Of a DNA stretch of 11,680 nt, positions 1 to 7,054 are shown piece after piece; positions within the stretch are counted from its first letter, which is position 1, and every line of letters starts with the position of its first letter. Made by a program: the position numbers and the translations under genes. Location of the stretch: contig JAJBVW010000024.1 in assembly GCA_020866945.1 (NCBI GenBank), forward strand, positions 4,509 through 16,188, read 5' to 3'. The stretch comes from Oscillospiraceae bacterium (lineage in GTDB: Bacteria > Bacillota > Clostridia > Oscillospirales > Oscillospiraceae). The notes beneath the pieces are model-generated. The model saw only the letters and a program-made list of their open reading frames with translations, ran no database searches and had not been told where the DNA came from.

Positions 1-100
1 CCGCGTTCATTCACAGGCAGCGCCGCGGGGCGTTTGCGCTGTTAATCCGCAAAACCCGGGCAGAATAAAAACGGCTGCTTATTTTTTTACAATTATGACA

Positions 101-129
101 TTTTCATGGGCGGCTCCGTGTGTTATAAT
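101..129 (+). promoter_or_regulatory. Sigma-A-type promoter of the ymfF-ymfH-lgt operon
   Basis: A perfect TATAAT -10 box lies at 124-129. Seventeen bases upstream is TTTTCA (101-106), which matches four of six positions of the -35 consensus. The expected transcription start is near 136, which leaves a leader of about 57 bases before the ATG at 193. The promoter excludes the upstream in-frame ATG at 106 as the real start of ymfF. Bases 1-100 before it hold no gene that I can support; they end in a run of seven T at 82-88 preceded only by a four-base-pair stem, too weak to call a terminator. Confidence 0.65.
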
Positions 130-192
130 GAATACAAATTAAAAATCGGGCGGGACGGCGCGAGAGCGTTTCGCCGCATAGGGAGAAGAGCA

Positions 193-1488
193 ATGCAGCA
201 GATGCGCAGAGAGATCCTGCCGGGGGTATACCTGACGGGGCTGAAAACCGATAAATTCAAGACAGGGCTGATGAGCGTCAGCTTCCTGACCCGCCTCTGC
301 CGGGAGGACGCGTCCATGAACGCGCTCATTCCAAGCGTTCTGCGCCGGGGGACGGTGCATTACCCGGATATGGACGCGCTGGCCGCGCAGCTGGACAGCC
401 TTTACGGCGCGCGGCTGGAGCCGGTCGTTCGCAAGCGCGGCGAGATACAGTGCGTCGGCTTCTGGGCCGATTTTGTGGACGGGGCCTATCTGCCGGAGGA
501 CGCGGCGGGCGGCACGCTGGAGCAGATGGCGGAGCTGCTGGGGGAGGTCATTCTGGCTCCCAATACCCGGGGCGGTCTGCTTCGGCCCGAATATGTGGAG
601 AGCGAGAAGGAAAAGCTCCTCGAGGACATCCGCGCCCAGATTAACGACAAGATTGGCTACAGCCGCCTGCGGCTGACGGAACTTATGTGCCAGACGGAGG
701 CCTACGCTGTGGACGTGCTGGGAACGGAGGACACGGTGGAGAATATCCGCTATGACGCGCTGACCCGTCGGTATAAGACTCTTCTCGCAACGTCTCCGGT
801 GGAGATATTCTACTGCGGCCCGGCGGATTTTGACCGCGTGGCCCAGGCAATGACCCGGGCGCTGGACACCCTGCCCCGGGGAGAGATAGACCTCGACATC
901 GGCACGGACATCCGCATGAATACGCTGGAGGAGCAGACGCGCTTTTACACGGAGCCCATGGCCGTGGGGCAGGGAAAGCTTGCCATCGGCTATCGGCTCG
1001 GCGCCTGCATGGAGGAGCCGGATATGGCCGCCATCCAGGTGATGAACGCGGTGTTCGGCGGGAGTGTGTCCTCGAAGCTCTTTATGAACGTGCGGGAGAA
1101 GCTGAGCCTATGCTACTTTGCAAGCTCCGGGGTGGATGTATACAAGGGGCTTATGTATGTCATCAGCGGCATCGAGCCGGCAAATTATGACACTGCCCTG
1201 GCGGAGATAAGCCGCCAGCTTCAGGACGTGCGGGACGGGAATATCACGCCGGAGGAGCTTGCCGCGGCGAAGGCGTCCCTTGCGAGCGGCCTGCGGGGAA
1301 GCATGGACAGCGCCGGCCAGCTGGAAGGTTTCTGGCTGGGGCAGAATCTTCTGGGCCTGGACTACGGGCCGGAGGAGCTTGCCGCCCTGGTGGAAATGGT
1401 GACGCTGGAGGACGTGGTGAAGGCGGCGTCCGGCATCGAGTGCGACGCGGTGTATTTCCTGCGGGATGAGGAGGACGAGCATGAATAG
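193..1488 (+). CDS. ymfF: M16 peptidase-like protein YmfF (also written YfmF), EF-P 5-aminopentanol modification-associated, probably catalytically inactive
   Basis: A 431-residue two-domain protein of the M16 (insulinase/processing peptidase) superfamily. In Bacillus subtilis, YmfF and its partner YmfH are linked to the 5-aminopentanol modification of elongation factor P at Lys32. The place where an active M16 enzyme has its HxxEH zinc site here reads LIPSVLRRG (about residues 45-53), so the zinc ligands are missing. The C-terminal half keeps the M16 segment REKLSLCYFASSG, where an Arg/Tyr pair normally contacts substrate. This fits the inactive-plus-active pairing of M16B subunits, with YmfH as the active partner. 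I chose the ATG at 193 because a GGGAGAAG ribosome site (181-188) precedes it and because the longer start at 106 lies upstream of the promoter -10 box. The gene overlaps ymfH by 8 bp, suggesting translational coupling. Family assignment is confident; the modification role is by homology only. Confidence 0.88.
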   Translation: MQQMRREILPGVYLTGLKTDKFKTGLMSVSFLTRLCREDASMNALIPSVLRRGTVHYPDMDALAAQLDSLYGARLEPVVRKRGEIQCVGFWADFVDGAYLPEDAAGGTLEQMAELLGEVILAPNTRGGLLRPEYVESEKEKLLEDIRAQINDKIGYSRLRLTELMCQTEAYAVDVLGTEDTVENIRYDALTRRYKTLLATSPVEIFYCGPADFDRVAQAMTRALDTLPRGEIDLDIGTDIRMNTLEEQTRFYTEPMAVGQGKLAIGYRLGACMEEPDMAAIQVMNAVFGGSVSSKLFMNVREKLSLCYFASSGVDVYKGLMYVISGIEPANYDTALAEISRQLQDVRDGNITPEELAAAKASLASGLRGSMDSAGQLEGFWLGQNLLGLDYGPEELAALVEMVTLEDVVKAASGIECDAVYFLRDEEDEHE

Positions 1489-2755
1489 GACAGAATACGC
1501 CTCTATCGGCGAGGTATTATATACGAGCACGCTTCCCAACGGTCTGCAAATTTTCGTGCTGCCAAAGCCGGGGTTCAGCCGCCGCTTTGCGGTGTTCGCG
1601 ACGAACTACGGCGGGGCCGACCGGCGCTTTACCCTGGGCGGGCAGACGGTGGACACCCCGGCGGGCGTCGCGCATTATCTGGAGCACAAGATGTTCGACA
1701 CCCCGGAGGGGGACGCGCTGATGAAGCTGAACGCCACAGGCGCAAGCCCTAATGCGTTCACATCCTCGTCCATGACCGCGTATCACTTTGAGTGTACCGA
1801 GCAGTTTGAGGAAAACCTCAAAACACTGCTGTCCTTCGTGTCCGTGCCCTATTTCACGGCTGAAAGCGTGGAAAAGGAGCGGGGCATTATCGCGCAGGAG
1901 ATACGTATGTGCGAGGACAGCCCGGATTATGCGATATATATGGATTTGATGGAGCTGCTGTTCACGTCCAGCCCTCTGCGGGATTCCGTGGCGGGCACGG
2001 TGGAGTCCATCCAGGAGATCACGCCGGAGGTTTTATACGCCTGTCACAAAGTATTTTACCATCCCTGCAATATGGCACTGTGCGTGGTGGGGGACGTAGA
2101 CCCAGAGCAGGTGGAGCGCCTGGCGCTGGAGATTCTACCGCCGGAGGCTTCCGAGCCACCCGGACGGGATTATGGCCCGGCGGAGGGCCTTGAGCCGGCG
2201 GGGCTATATCATGAGCGGGTCATGGCGGTCTCCGCGCCGCAGTTTCTGGCGGGACTGAAGCTCGGCCCCTTTGGCCGGGGACAGGAGGAGCTGCGGGATC
2301 GGCTGACCGGGGCGCTGGCTCTGCGGTGCCTGTGCGGGCGCAGCTCGCCGGTCTATCTGCGGCTGTACGCGGAGGGCCTTCTGAACGATACCTTTGACTA
2401 CAACATCGAGCAGGCCGCAGGGGAGAGCGTTTTGTCCCTGGGCGGAGAGAGCCGGGACTGGCAGGCCGTGCTGGATGCGCTGCGCGGGGAGCTGGAGCGC
2501 ATTGCCGCGGAGGGGCTTGACCCTGCGCTGTTCCAGCGGCAGAAGCGGGCCACCATCGGCAGCCATGTGCGGGCGCTGAATAATTTCTCCGCCCTGGCGG
2601 TCGTCCAGGCGGAGGGATGCTTCGCCGGGTATCAGACTCTGGACACGACCTCTGTTCTGAACACCATCACCTGTGAGGACGTTTCCAACTGGCTGAAGGT
2701 GCATATGCTCGGACGGCCCATGGCCGTGGCCGTTATCAAACCGAGGGAGGGTTGA
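1481..2755 (+). CDS. ymfH: M16 zinc peptidase YmfH (also written YfmH), EF-P 5-aminopentanol modification-associated
   Basis: A 424-residue M16 family protein. The zinc-binding motif HYLEH is intact at residues 65-69, with two histidine ligands and the catalytic glutamate. The downstream third-ligand helix reads EKERGIIAQEIRMCED, where Glu133 and Glu140 have the seven-residue spacing seen in processing peptidases. This makes YmfH the likely active subunit beside the degenerate YmfF. In B. subtilis the two genes are tied to modification of elongation factor P, which helps ribosomes through proline stretches; what M16 proteins do in that pathway is not clear. The ATG at 1481 is preceded by GAGGAG (1468-1473) and sits inside the end of ymfF (ATGAATAG). 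A start at 1466 would precede this ribosome site and is unlikely. Stop to lgt start is only 6 bp, so all three genes should share one transcript. Confidence 0.9.
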   Translation: MNRTEYASIGEVLYTSTLPNGLQIFVLPKPGFSRRFAVFATNYGGADRRFTLGGQTVDTPAGVAHYLEHKMFDTPEGDALMKLNATGASPNAFTSSSMTAYHFECTEQFEENLKTLLSFVSVPYFTAESVEKERGIIAQEIRMCEDSPDYAIYMDLMELLFTSSPLRDSVAGTVESIQEITPEVLYACHKVFYHPCNMALCVVGDVDPEQVERLALEILPPEASEPPGRDYGPAEGLEPAGLYHERVMAVSAPQFLAGLKLGPFGRGQEELRDRLTGALALRCLCGRSSPVYLRLYAEGLLNDTFDYNIEQAAGESVLSLGGESRDWQAVLDALRGELERIAAEGLDPALFQRQKRATIGSHVRALNNFSALAVVQAEGCFAGYQTLDTTSVLNTITCEDVSNWLKVHMLGRPMAVAVIKPREG

Positions 2756-2761
2756 GCTGTC

Positions 2762-3769
2762 ATGTCATCTGCGTCTATTTCCTTCCCCTTTCTGGGGGAC
2801 TGGTCCATTTGTCCGTCTAACTCCTTTGTGCTCTTCGGGCACACCTTCTATTGGTATGGGGTCATTATTGCCTGTGGGTTCCTGCTGGCGGTGGCCTATT
2901 GCTTCCATCGGTGCCGGGAGTTTGGCATCAGCCAGGACGACCTGACGGACAATCTGCTGTTCGCCGTCCCCATTGCCATCATCGGCGCCAGGATATACTA
3001 TGTGCTGTTTAACCTGGAAAACTATCACTCCTTCTGGGACGCCTGCAAGATATGGGAGGGCGGCCTCGCCATATACGGCGGCGTCATCGCGGCGGTGATC
3101 ACCGTGCTGGTGGTCTGCCGGGTGAAGAAAATATCTCCGCTGGCGGTGCTGGACACGGTAAGCTTCGGCCTTCTCATCGGCCAGAGCATAGGCCGCTGGG
3201 GGAATTTTATGAACCGGGAGGCCTATGGCTACGAGACGGACGTCTTCTGCCGTATGGGGCTGACCCTGAACGGGGAGACTATCTATGTCCACCCCACCTT
3301 CCTCTATGAATCCCTGTGGAATGCCGTGGGCTTTGTGCTGCTGCACATTCTCTCCAAAAAGAGGGAGCGGAAGTTCGACGGGCAGTATTTTCTGTATTAC
3401 CTGGCCTGGTACGGTCTGGGCCGCTCCTGGATAGAGGGCCTGCGGACGGATTCGCTTTACATAGGCGATACCGGCATCCGGGTCTCCCAGGCGCTTGCTG
3501 TCCTGACCTTCCTGGCCTCGGTGATTATTCTTGTGGTCATGCGCCGCTCCGGGCGCTGCAAGCCGGAAAACCTATGGGTGAATAAGGTGACCCTGGCGGC
3601 CGCCGGAGAGGCGGAGACTGCCGAGGCGGAGGCTCCCGTTCAGGAGACCGAGATGCCGACGCCGACACCGGGAACAAACGTCATTCAGGAGATGGAGGAC
3701 GCTGTTTTCGGCAGTGCGGAGGATGAGGAGCTGCTGGAGCAGGAGGACGACGGAGAGCAGGAGCCATAA
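2762..3769 (+). CDS. lgt: Phosphatidylglycerol--prolipoprotein diacylglyceryl transferase Lgt with an acidic C-terminal tail
   Basis: Lgt is a membrane enzyme that moves the diacylglyceryl group from phosphatidylglycerol to the lipobox cysteine of prolipoproteins, the first step of lipoprotein maturation. The family signature GRWGNFMNREAYG is present at residues 144-156. Other conserved segments are GARIYYVLFN (75-84), WEGGLAIYGG (98-107), HPTFLYES (177-184) and GRSWIEGLRTDSLYIG (220-235). Several hydrophobic membrane spans are visible, for example at 32-47, 66-83, 106-119, 185-196 and 244-259. The catalytic core ends near residue 265. After it comes a roughly 70-residue tail rich in Glu, Ala and Pro (for example PTPTPG and ELLEQEDDGEQEP) that is not part of the known core and should face the cytoplasm. 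The start follows a GGGAGGG ribosome site. It is co-transcribed with ymfH (6-bp gap). Alternative function is unlikely. Confidence 0.96.
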   Translation: MSSASISFPFLGDWSICPSNSFVLFGHTFYWYGVIIACGFLLAVAYCFHRCREFGISQDDLTDNLLFAVPIAIIGARIYYVLFNLENYHSFWDACKIWEGGLAIYGGVIAAVITVLVVCRVKKISPLAVLDTVSFGLLIGQSIGRWGNFMNREAYGYETDVFCRMGLTLNGETIYVHPTFLYESLWNAVGFVLLHILSKKRERKFDGQYFLYYLAWYGLGRSWIEGLRTDSLYIGDTGIRVSQALAVLTFLASVIILVVMRRSGRCKPENLWVNKVTLAAAGEAETAEAEAPVQETEMPTPTPGTNVIQEMEDAVFGSAEDEELLEQEDDGEQEP

Positions 3770-3771
3770 AA

Positions 3772-3785
3772 GGGGGACGGCCCCC
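3772..3785 (+). other. Short G/C hairpin after lgt
   Basis: GGGGG (3772-3776) and CCCCC (3781-3785) can form a five-base-pair stem with a four-base loop just after the lgt stop. The T-run that follows (3800-3806) is 15 bases away, too far for a standard intrinsic terminator. It may weaken rather than end transcription, so the next gene could still be read from the upstream promoter. Confidence 0.35.
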
Positions 3786-3838
3786 ATAAAACACAAAGAT
3801 TTTTTTCGCGACAAAATCATTATAAGGAGGCTTATATC

Positions 3839-4522
3839 ATGTCCGATTTTAACGATTTCAAGGGAAGAGCCGGTGTTTTTGCAACCAAAGCCGCCGGGGC
3901 GGCCAAGAGCTTTGCGTCCAAGACAAAGCAGATAGGCCGTGTCGCCAAGCTGAATATGGACATTGCCAGCGAAAAGGATGCCATCCGCCGGGCCTATGAG
4001 GAAATGGGCCGGCTGTATTACGAAAACCATCAGGAGAACCCGGAGGGTCTGCTTGCCCCGGCCTGCCAGTCTGTTGCCGCGTCCTTTGCGGCCATCGCCG
4101 CCATGGAGGAGGAGATCGAGCAGCTGAAGGAAAAGGGCGAGGAGGAGCCTGCGGCGGATTTCCAGACCGTTGTTGACCAGACTGAGGCAGAGGCGGCCGC
4201 GCAGGAGCCGGAGGAGGAGTACGAGGAGCCTGACATCGAGGTGGAGATAGAGGTGGATCTGTCCGATGACGAGTCCGCCGAGGAGGACGAGGGGCTGGAG
4301 ATTGAGATAGAGATCCCCGCTGATGAGGAGCCACAGGAGGAGACTTCCGCCGAGGAGGACGTGCCCGTGGATATAGAGATCTCCATAGAACCGGAAGAGC
4401 CTGCCCCGGAGGAGGCAGCACCTCTTGAGGAACCTTCTGCCGGGGAGGAAATCCCTGCGGAAGAGGCCCCTGAGGAGATTCCTGCCGACGACGAGCCGGT
4501 GGAGCCTGCCATCGAGGAATGA
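3839..4522 (+). CDS. Protein of unknown function: basic helical head, long acidic repetitive tail
   Basis: A 227-residue protein with two opposite halves. Residues 1-60 are basic and helical (many Lys, Arg and Ala) and resemble small Clostridial proteins that begin with an amphipathic Lys/Ala helix followed by a segment like AKLNMDIASEKDAIRRAYEEMGRLYYENH; this likeness is from memory. Residues 85-101 look coiled-coil (EEEIEQLKEKGEEE). From about residue 102 to the end it is almost wholly acidic and low in complexity, with three imperfect units of about 22 residues built on alternating Ile/Val and Glu (near residues 132, 153 and 178). No signal peptide, membrane span, cysteine motif or catalytic motif is visible. 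A strong AAGGAGG site sits 8 bases before the ATG. The gene follows lgt by 69 bp and is followed by a 36-bp palindrome. No function can be assigned; the head could bind nucleic acid or a membrane surface, but this is a guess. Confidence 0.85.
   Translation: MSDFNDFKGRAGVFATKAAGAAKSFASKTKQIGRVAKLNMDIASEKDAIRRAYEEMGRLYYENHQENPEGLLAPACQSVAASFAAIAAMEEEIEQLKEKGEEEPAADFQTVVDQTEAEAAAQEPEEEYEEPDIEVEIEVDLSDDESAEEDEGLEIEIEIPADEEPQEETSAEEDVPVDIEISIEPEEPAPEEAAPLEEPSAGEEIPAEEAPEEIPADDEPVEPAIEE
4229..4414 (+). repeat. Three imperfect acidic repeats inside the unknown protein
   Basis: The encoded segment contains DIEVEIEVD (residue 132 on), LEIEIEIP (153 on) and DIEISIE (178 on), each followed by a run of Asp, Glu, Pro and Ser. 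The period is about 21-25 residues. The DNA shows matching GAGAT/GATAGAG-like tracts near 4240, 4298 and 4370. The units are diverged, so this is an old internal duplication or a compositional pattern rather than a recent tandem repeat. Confidence 0.5.
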
Positions 4523-4530
4523 CGCTGTTT

Positions 4531-4566
4531 TCTCGCTCCCATGCCCGCGCGGGCATGGGAGCGAGA
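4531..4566. terminator. Perfect 36-bp palindrome, possible rho-independent-like stem without a T tract
   Basis: Bases 4531-4548 are exactly reverse-complementary to 4549-4566, with no loop bases between the arms and a CGCG centre. In RNA this would fold to a very stable stem with a tight loop at the GC-rich centre. It begins 8 bases after the stop of the unknown protein. Neither side carries a T-run of the kind that follows a classic terminator, so it may act as a transcription pause, an mRNA 3'-end protector or a protein-binding site instead. Confidence 0.5.
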
Positions 4567-4578
4567 CCGCTGTCGCGC

Positions 4579-4609
4579 CCAGGCGGAAGCTGTCATAAAA
4601 TCCGCCTGG
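4579..4609. promoter_or_regulatory. Inverted repeat that may be an operator for the phosphoketolase promoter
   Basis: CCAGGCGGA (4579-4587) and TCCGCCTGG (4601-4609) form perfect 9-bp arms separated by 13 bases. The -35 region of the predicted promoter lies between the arms. A third copy of the core, CAGGCGGA, occurs at 4632-4639 over the ribosome binding site, 52 bp (about five helical turns) from the first copy. This arrangement is typical of repressor sites, but no cognate regulator is visible in the window. Confidence 0.4.
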
Positions 4610-4620
4610 TGCGGTATACT
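4590..4620 (+). promoter_or_regulatory. Predicted promoter of the phosphoketolase gene
   Basis: The -10 box TATACT is at 4615-4620. The best -35 match is CTGTCA at 4590-4595 with a 19-bp spacer, or TGTCAT at 4591-4596 with 18 bp. The -10 is good and the -35 is moderate. Transcription would start near 4627, only about 23 bases before the ATG. Confidence 0.5.
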
Positions 4621-4649
4621 ATAGAGCATAACAGGCGGAGGTGTGCGCG

Positions 4650-7022
4650 ATGAATTATCACAAGGAATTTGCTCCTACGGAGACCATGCTGGAGAACATG
4701 GATATGTATTGGCGGGCGGCGAATTATCTGTCCGCGGGGCAGCTTTATCTGCTGGACGACCCGCTGCTGCGGCGGCCATTGCAGGAGGCTGACTTCAAAA
4801 AGAAAATCGTGGGCCATTGGGGAACCGTTCCCGGCCAGAACTTCATATACACCCATCTGAACCGTGTCATCCGGGCCTATGACCTGGACATGATTTATCT
4901 CTCTGGCCCCGGCCACGGGGGCAACGCCATGGTGGCTCAGGACTGGCTGGACGGCAGCTATACCGAGGTATACCCCAACATCACCCAGGACGAGGAGGGC
5001 ATGGCGAAGCTGTTCCGCCAATTCTCCTTCCCCGGCGGCATCCCCTCCCATGTGGCCCCGGAGACGCCCGGCTCCATTCATGAGGGGGGCGAGCTGGGCT
5101 ATTCCCTGGCCCACGCCTTTGGCGCGGTGGCGGATAACCCCGGCCTGATCGCCGCCTGCGTGGTGGGAGACGGGGAGGCGGAGACCGGCCCCCTGGCGAC
5201 CTGCTGGCAGCTCAATAAATTCACCGATCCCCGCACCGACGGGGCGGTGCTGCCGATTTTGCACTTAAACGGCTATAAAATCGCAAACCCCACTGTGCTG
5301 TCCCGCATCTCCCACGAGGAGCTGGAGCAGTTTTTCCGGGGCTGCGGCTGGACGCCCCTTTTCGTGGAGGGGGACGATCCCGCCCAAATGCACCGGGCCA
5401 TGGCGGAGGCCTTGGACACAGCCATTGAGTCCATCCTGACCGCCCAGGAGCGGGCGCGCCGGAACGGGGACGGCAGCCGGGTGCGCTGGCCCATGATCGT
5501 GCTGCGCACGCCAAAGGGCTGGACAGGCCCGGCGGTGGTGGACGGCCAGCAGGTTGAGGGAACCTTCCGCGCCCATCAGGTGCCCATCCCGGCGGATACG
5601 CCGGAACATCTGGCCCAGATCGAGAGCTGGCTCCGCTCCTACAGGCCGGAGGAGCTGTTCGATGACAGCGGCGCGCCCATCCAGCGGCTGCGGGATCTGC
5701 CCCCCAAGGGCAATGCCCGCATGGGCGCGAATCCCCACGCAAACGGTGGCCTGCTGCTGCGGGATCTGCGCCTGCCGGATTTCCGGGACTACGGCGCGGA
5801 GGTTCCCGCCCCCGGCGCGGTGGAGGGGGAGGATATGCGGTACCTGGGCGCCTTCGTTCGGGACATCTTTGCCCTGAACTGGGAGAGCCGGAACTTCCGG
5901 GTGTTCGGCCCGGACGAGACCATGTCCAACCGTCTGGGCGCGGCCTTTGAGGAGACGGGCCGGGACTGGAACGCGGACATCATCGACGGGGACGAGTATC
6001 TCTCCCAGGACGGGCGCATCATGGACTCCATGCTGTCCGAACACGTCTGCGAGGGTATGCTGGAGGGGTACCTGCTCACGGGCCGCCACGGCTTTTTCAA
6101 CTCCTATGAGGCGTTTATCCGCATTGTGGACAGCATGGTCTCCCAGCACGCCAAGTGGCTGAAGGTCTGCCATCAGCTCCCCTGGCGGCAGAAGATTGCC
6201 AGCCTGAACTTCGTCCTGGCCTCCAACGTCTGGCAGCAGGACCATAACGGCTTCACCCACCAGGATCCTGGCTTTTTGGACCATGTGGCCAACAAAAAGG
6301 CGGACGTGGTGCGGCTGTATCTGCCTCCCGACGGAAACTGCCTGCTGTCCGTATTCGACCACTGCATACGGAGCAGAGATTATGTAAACGTCATCGTGGC
6401 CTCCAAGCACCCCCGACCCCAGTGGCTCACCATGGAACAGGCGGTGAAGCACTGCACGGAGGGCATCGGCATCTGGCAGTGGGCCTCCACCGACGCGGGA
6501 CAGGAGCCGGACATCATCATGGCCTGCTGTGGGGAGACGCCCACCCTGGAGACCCTGGCCGCCGTTACCATTTTGCACAACGCCTTCCCAGAGCTGAGAA
6601 TCCGGGTGGTGAATGTGGTGGATTTAATGCGCCTGCAATCCGACACCCAGCACCCCCACGGCCTGTCCGACCGGGATTATGATATGCTGTTCACCACCGA
6701 CCGCCCCATCGTGTTCGCCTTCCACGGCTATCCCAGCCTGATACACGAGCTGACCTACCGCCGGAAGAACAAGCACCTCCACGTCCGGGGCTATATCGAG
6801 GAGGGTACCATCACCACCCCCTTTGATATGCGGGTGCTGAATAACATTGACCGCTTCCACCTTGTCCTGACCGCCCTGCAAAACCTGGACTGCCTCGGAA
6901 ACCGCAGCGCGGCCCTGGCCCAGCAGATGAAGGATAAGCTGGTGGAGCACCGGCAGTATATCTCAAAGCATGGGATAGATATGCCGGAGATTATTGACTG
7001 GAAATGGCAGGCGCTGCGCTAA
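4650..7022 (+). CDS. xfp: Xylulose-5-phosphate/fructose-6-phosphate phosphoketolase
   Basis: A 790-residue thiamine-diphosphate enzyme that cleaves xylulose 5-phosphate (and often fructose 6-phosphate) with phosphate to acetyl phosphate plus glyceraldehyde 3-phosphate (or erythrose 4-phosphate), in the cytoplasm. Diagnostic segments are GHWGTVPGQNF near residue 55, SGPGHGGNAMVAQDW near 86, ETPGSIHEGGELGYSL near 140 and the thiamine-diphosphate motif GDGEAETGPLATCWQLNKF from about 173. Other family segments such as FGPDETMSNRL, HGFFNSYEAF, QDHNGFTHQDPGF and DGNCLLSVFDHC follow in order through the middle and C-terminal domains. Length matches the family (about 790-830). The ATG at 4650 has GGAGG (4637-4641) eight bases upstream; a GTG at 4641 lies within that site, so it is rejected as the start. 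It has its own promoter and probable operator, and prmA follows at 32 bp with no terminator. Acetyl phosphate made here can give ATP through acetate kinase, not seen in this window. Confidence 0.97.
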   Translation: MNYHKEFAPTETMLENMDMYWRAANYLSAGQLYLLDDPLLRRPLQEADFKKKIVGHWGTVPGQNFIYTHLNRVIRAYDLDMIYLSGPGHGGNAMVAQDWLDGSYTEVYPNITQDEEGMAKLFRQFSFPGGIPSHVAPETPGSIHEGGELGYSLAHAFGAVADNPGLIAACVVGDGEAETGPLATCWQLNKFTDPRTDGAVLPILHLNGYKIANPTVLSRISHEELEQFFRGCGWTPLFVEGDDPAQMHRAMAEALDTAIESILTAQERARRNGDGSRVRWPMIVLRTPKGWTGPAVVDGQQVEGTFRAHQVPIPADTPEHLAQIESWLRSYRPEELFDDSGAPIQRLRDLPPKGNARMGANPHANGGLLLRDLRLPDFRDYGAEVPAPGAVEGEDMRYLGAFVRDIFALNWESRNFRVFGPDETMSNRLGAAFEETGRDWNADIIDGDEYLSQDGRIMDSMLSEHVCEGMLEGYLLTGRHGFFNSYEAFIRIVDSMVSQHAKWLKVCHQLPWRQKIASLNFVLASNVWQQDHNGFTHQDPGFLDHVANKKADVVRLYLPPDGNCLLSVFDHCIRSRDYVNVIVASKHPRPQWLTMEQAVKHCTEGIGIWQWASTDAGQEPDIIMACCGETPTLETLAAVTILHNAFPELRIRVVNVVDLMRLQSDTQHPHGLSDRDYDMLFTTDRPIVFAFHGYPSLIHELTYRRKNKHLHVRGYIEEGTITTPFDMRVLNNIDRFHLVLTALQNLDCLGNRSAALAQQMKDKLVEHRQYISKHGIDMPEIIDWKWQALR

Positions 7023-7054
7023 AAGACAAACTGGAACGAACGAGGTAAACAGAT

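Noticed and set aside
1..100. Terminator or RNA structure at the left edge
   Set aside because: CAGCGC/GCGCTG (18-23, 36-41) has no following T-run, and the stem before the T-run at 82-88 has only four base pairs.
106..192. N-terminal extension of ymfF from the ATG at 106
   Set aside because: It starts upstream of the TATAAT box at 124-129, lacks a ribosome site and adds residues outside the family; the ATG at 193 has a proper site.
3772..3806. Intrinsic terminator between lgt and the unknown protein
   Set aside because: The stem is only five base pairs and the T-run is 15 bases further on; kept only as a weak hairpin.
4030..4629. Serine-rich minus-strand frame opposite the acidic protein
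   Set aside because: Its Ser/Ile repetition is the complement of the Glu/Ile codons on the plus strand, which has a strong ribosome site.
4641..4649. GTG start for the phosphoketolase
   Set aside because: The GTG overlaps the GGAGG ribosome site; the ATG at 4650 is correctly spaced.
5265..6578. 437-codon minus-strand frame inside the phosphoketolase gene
   Set aside because: GC-rich genes give long antisense frames; the plus strand holds a full-length conserved enzyme.
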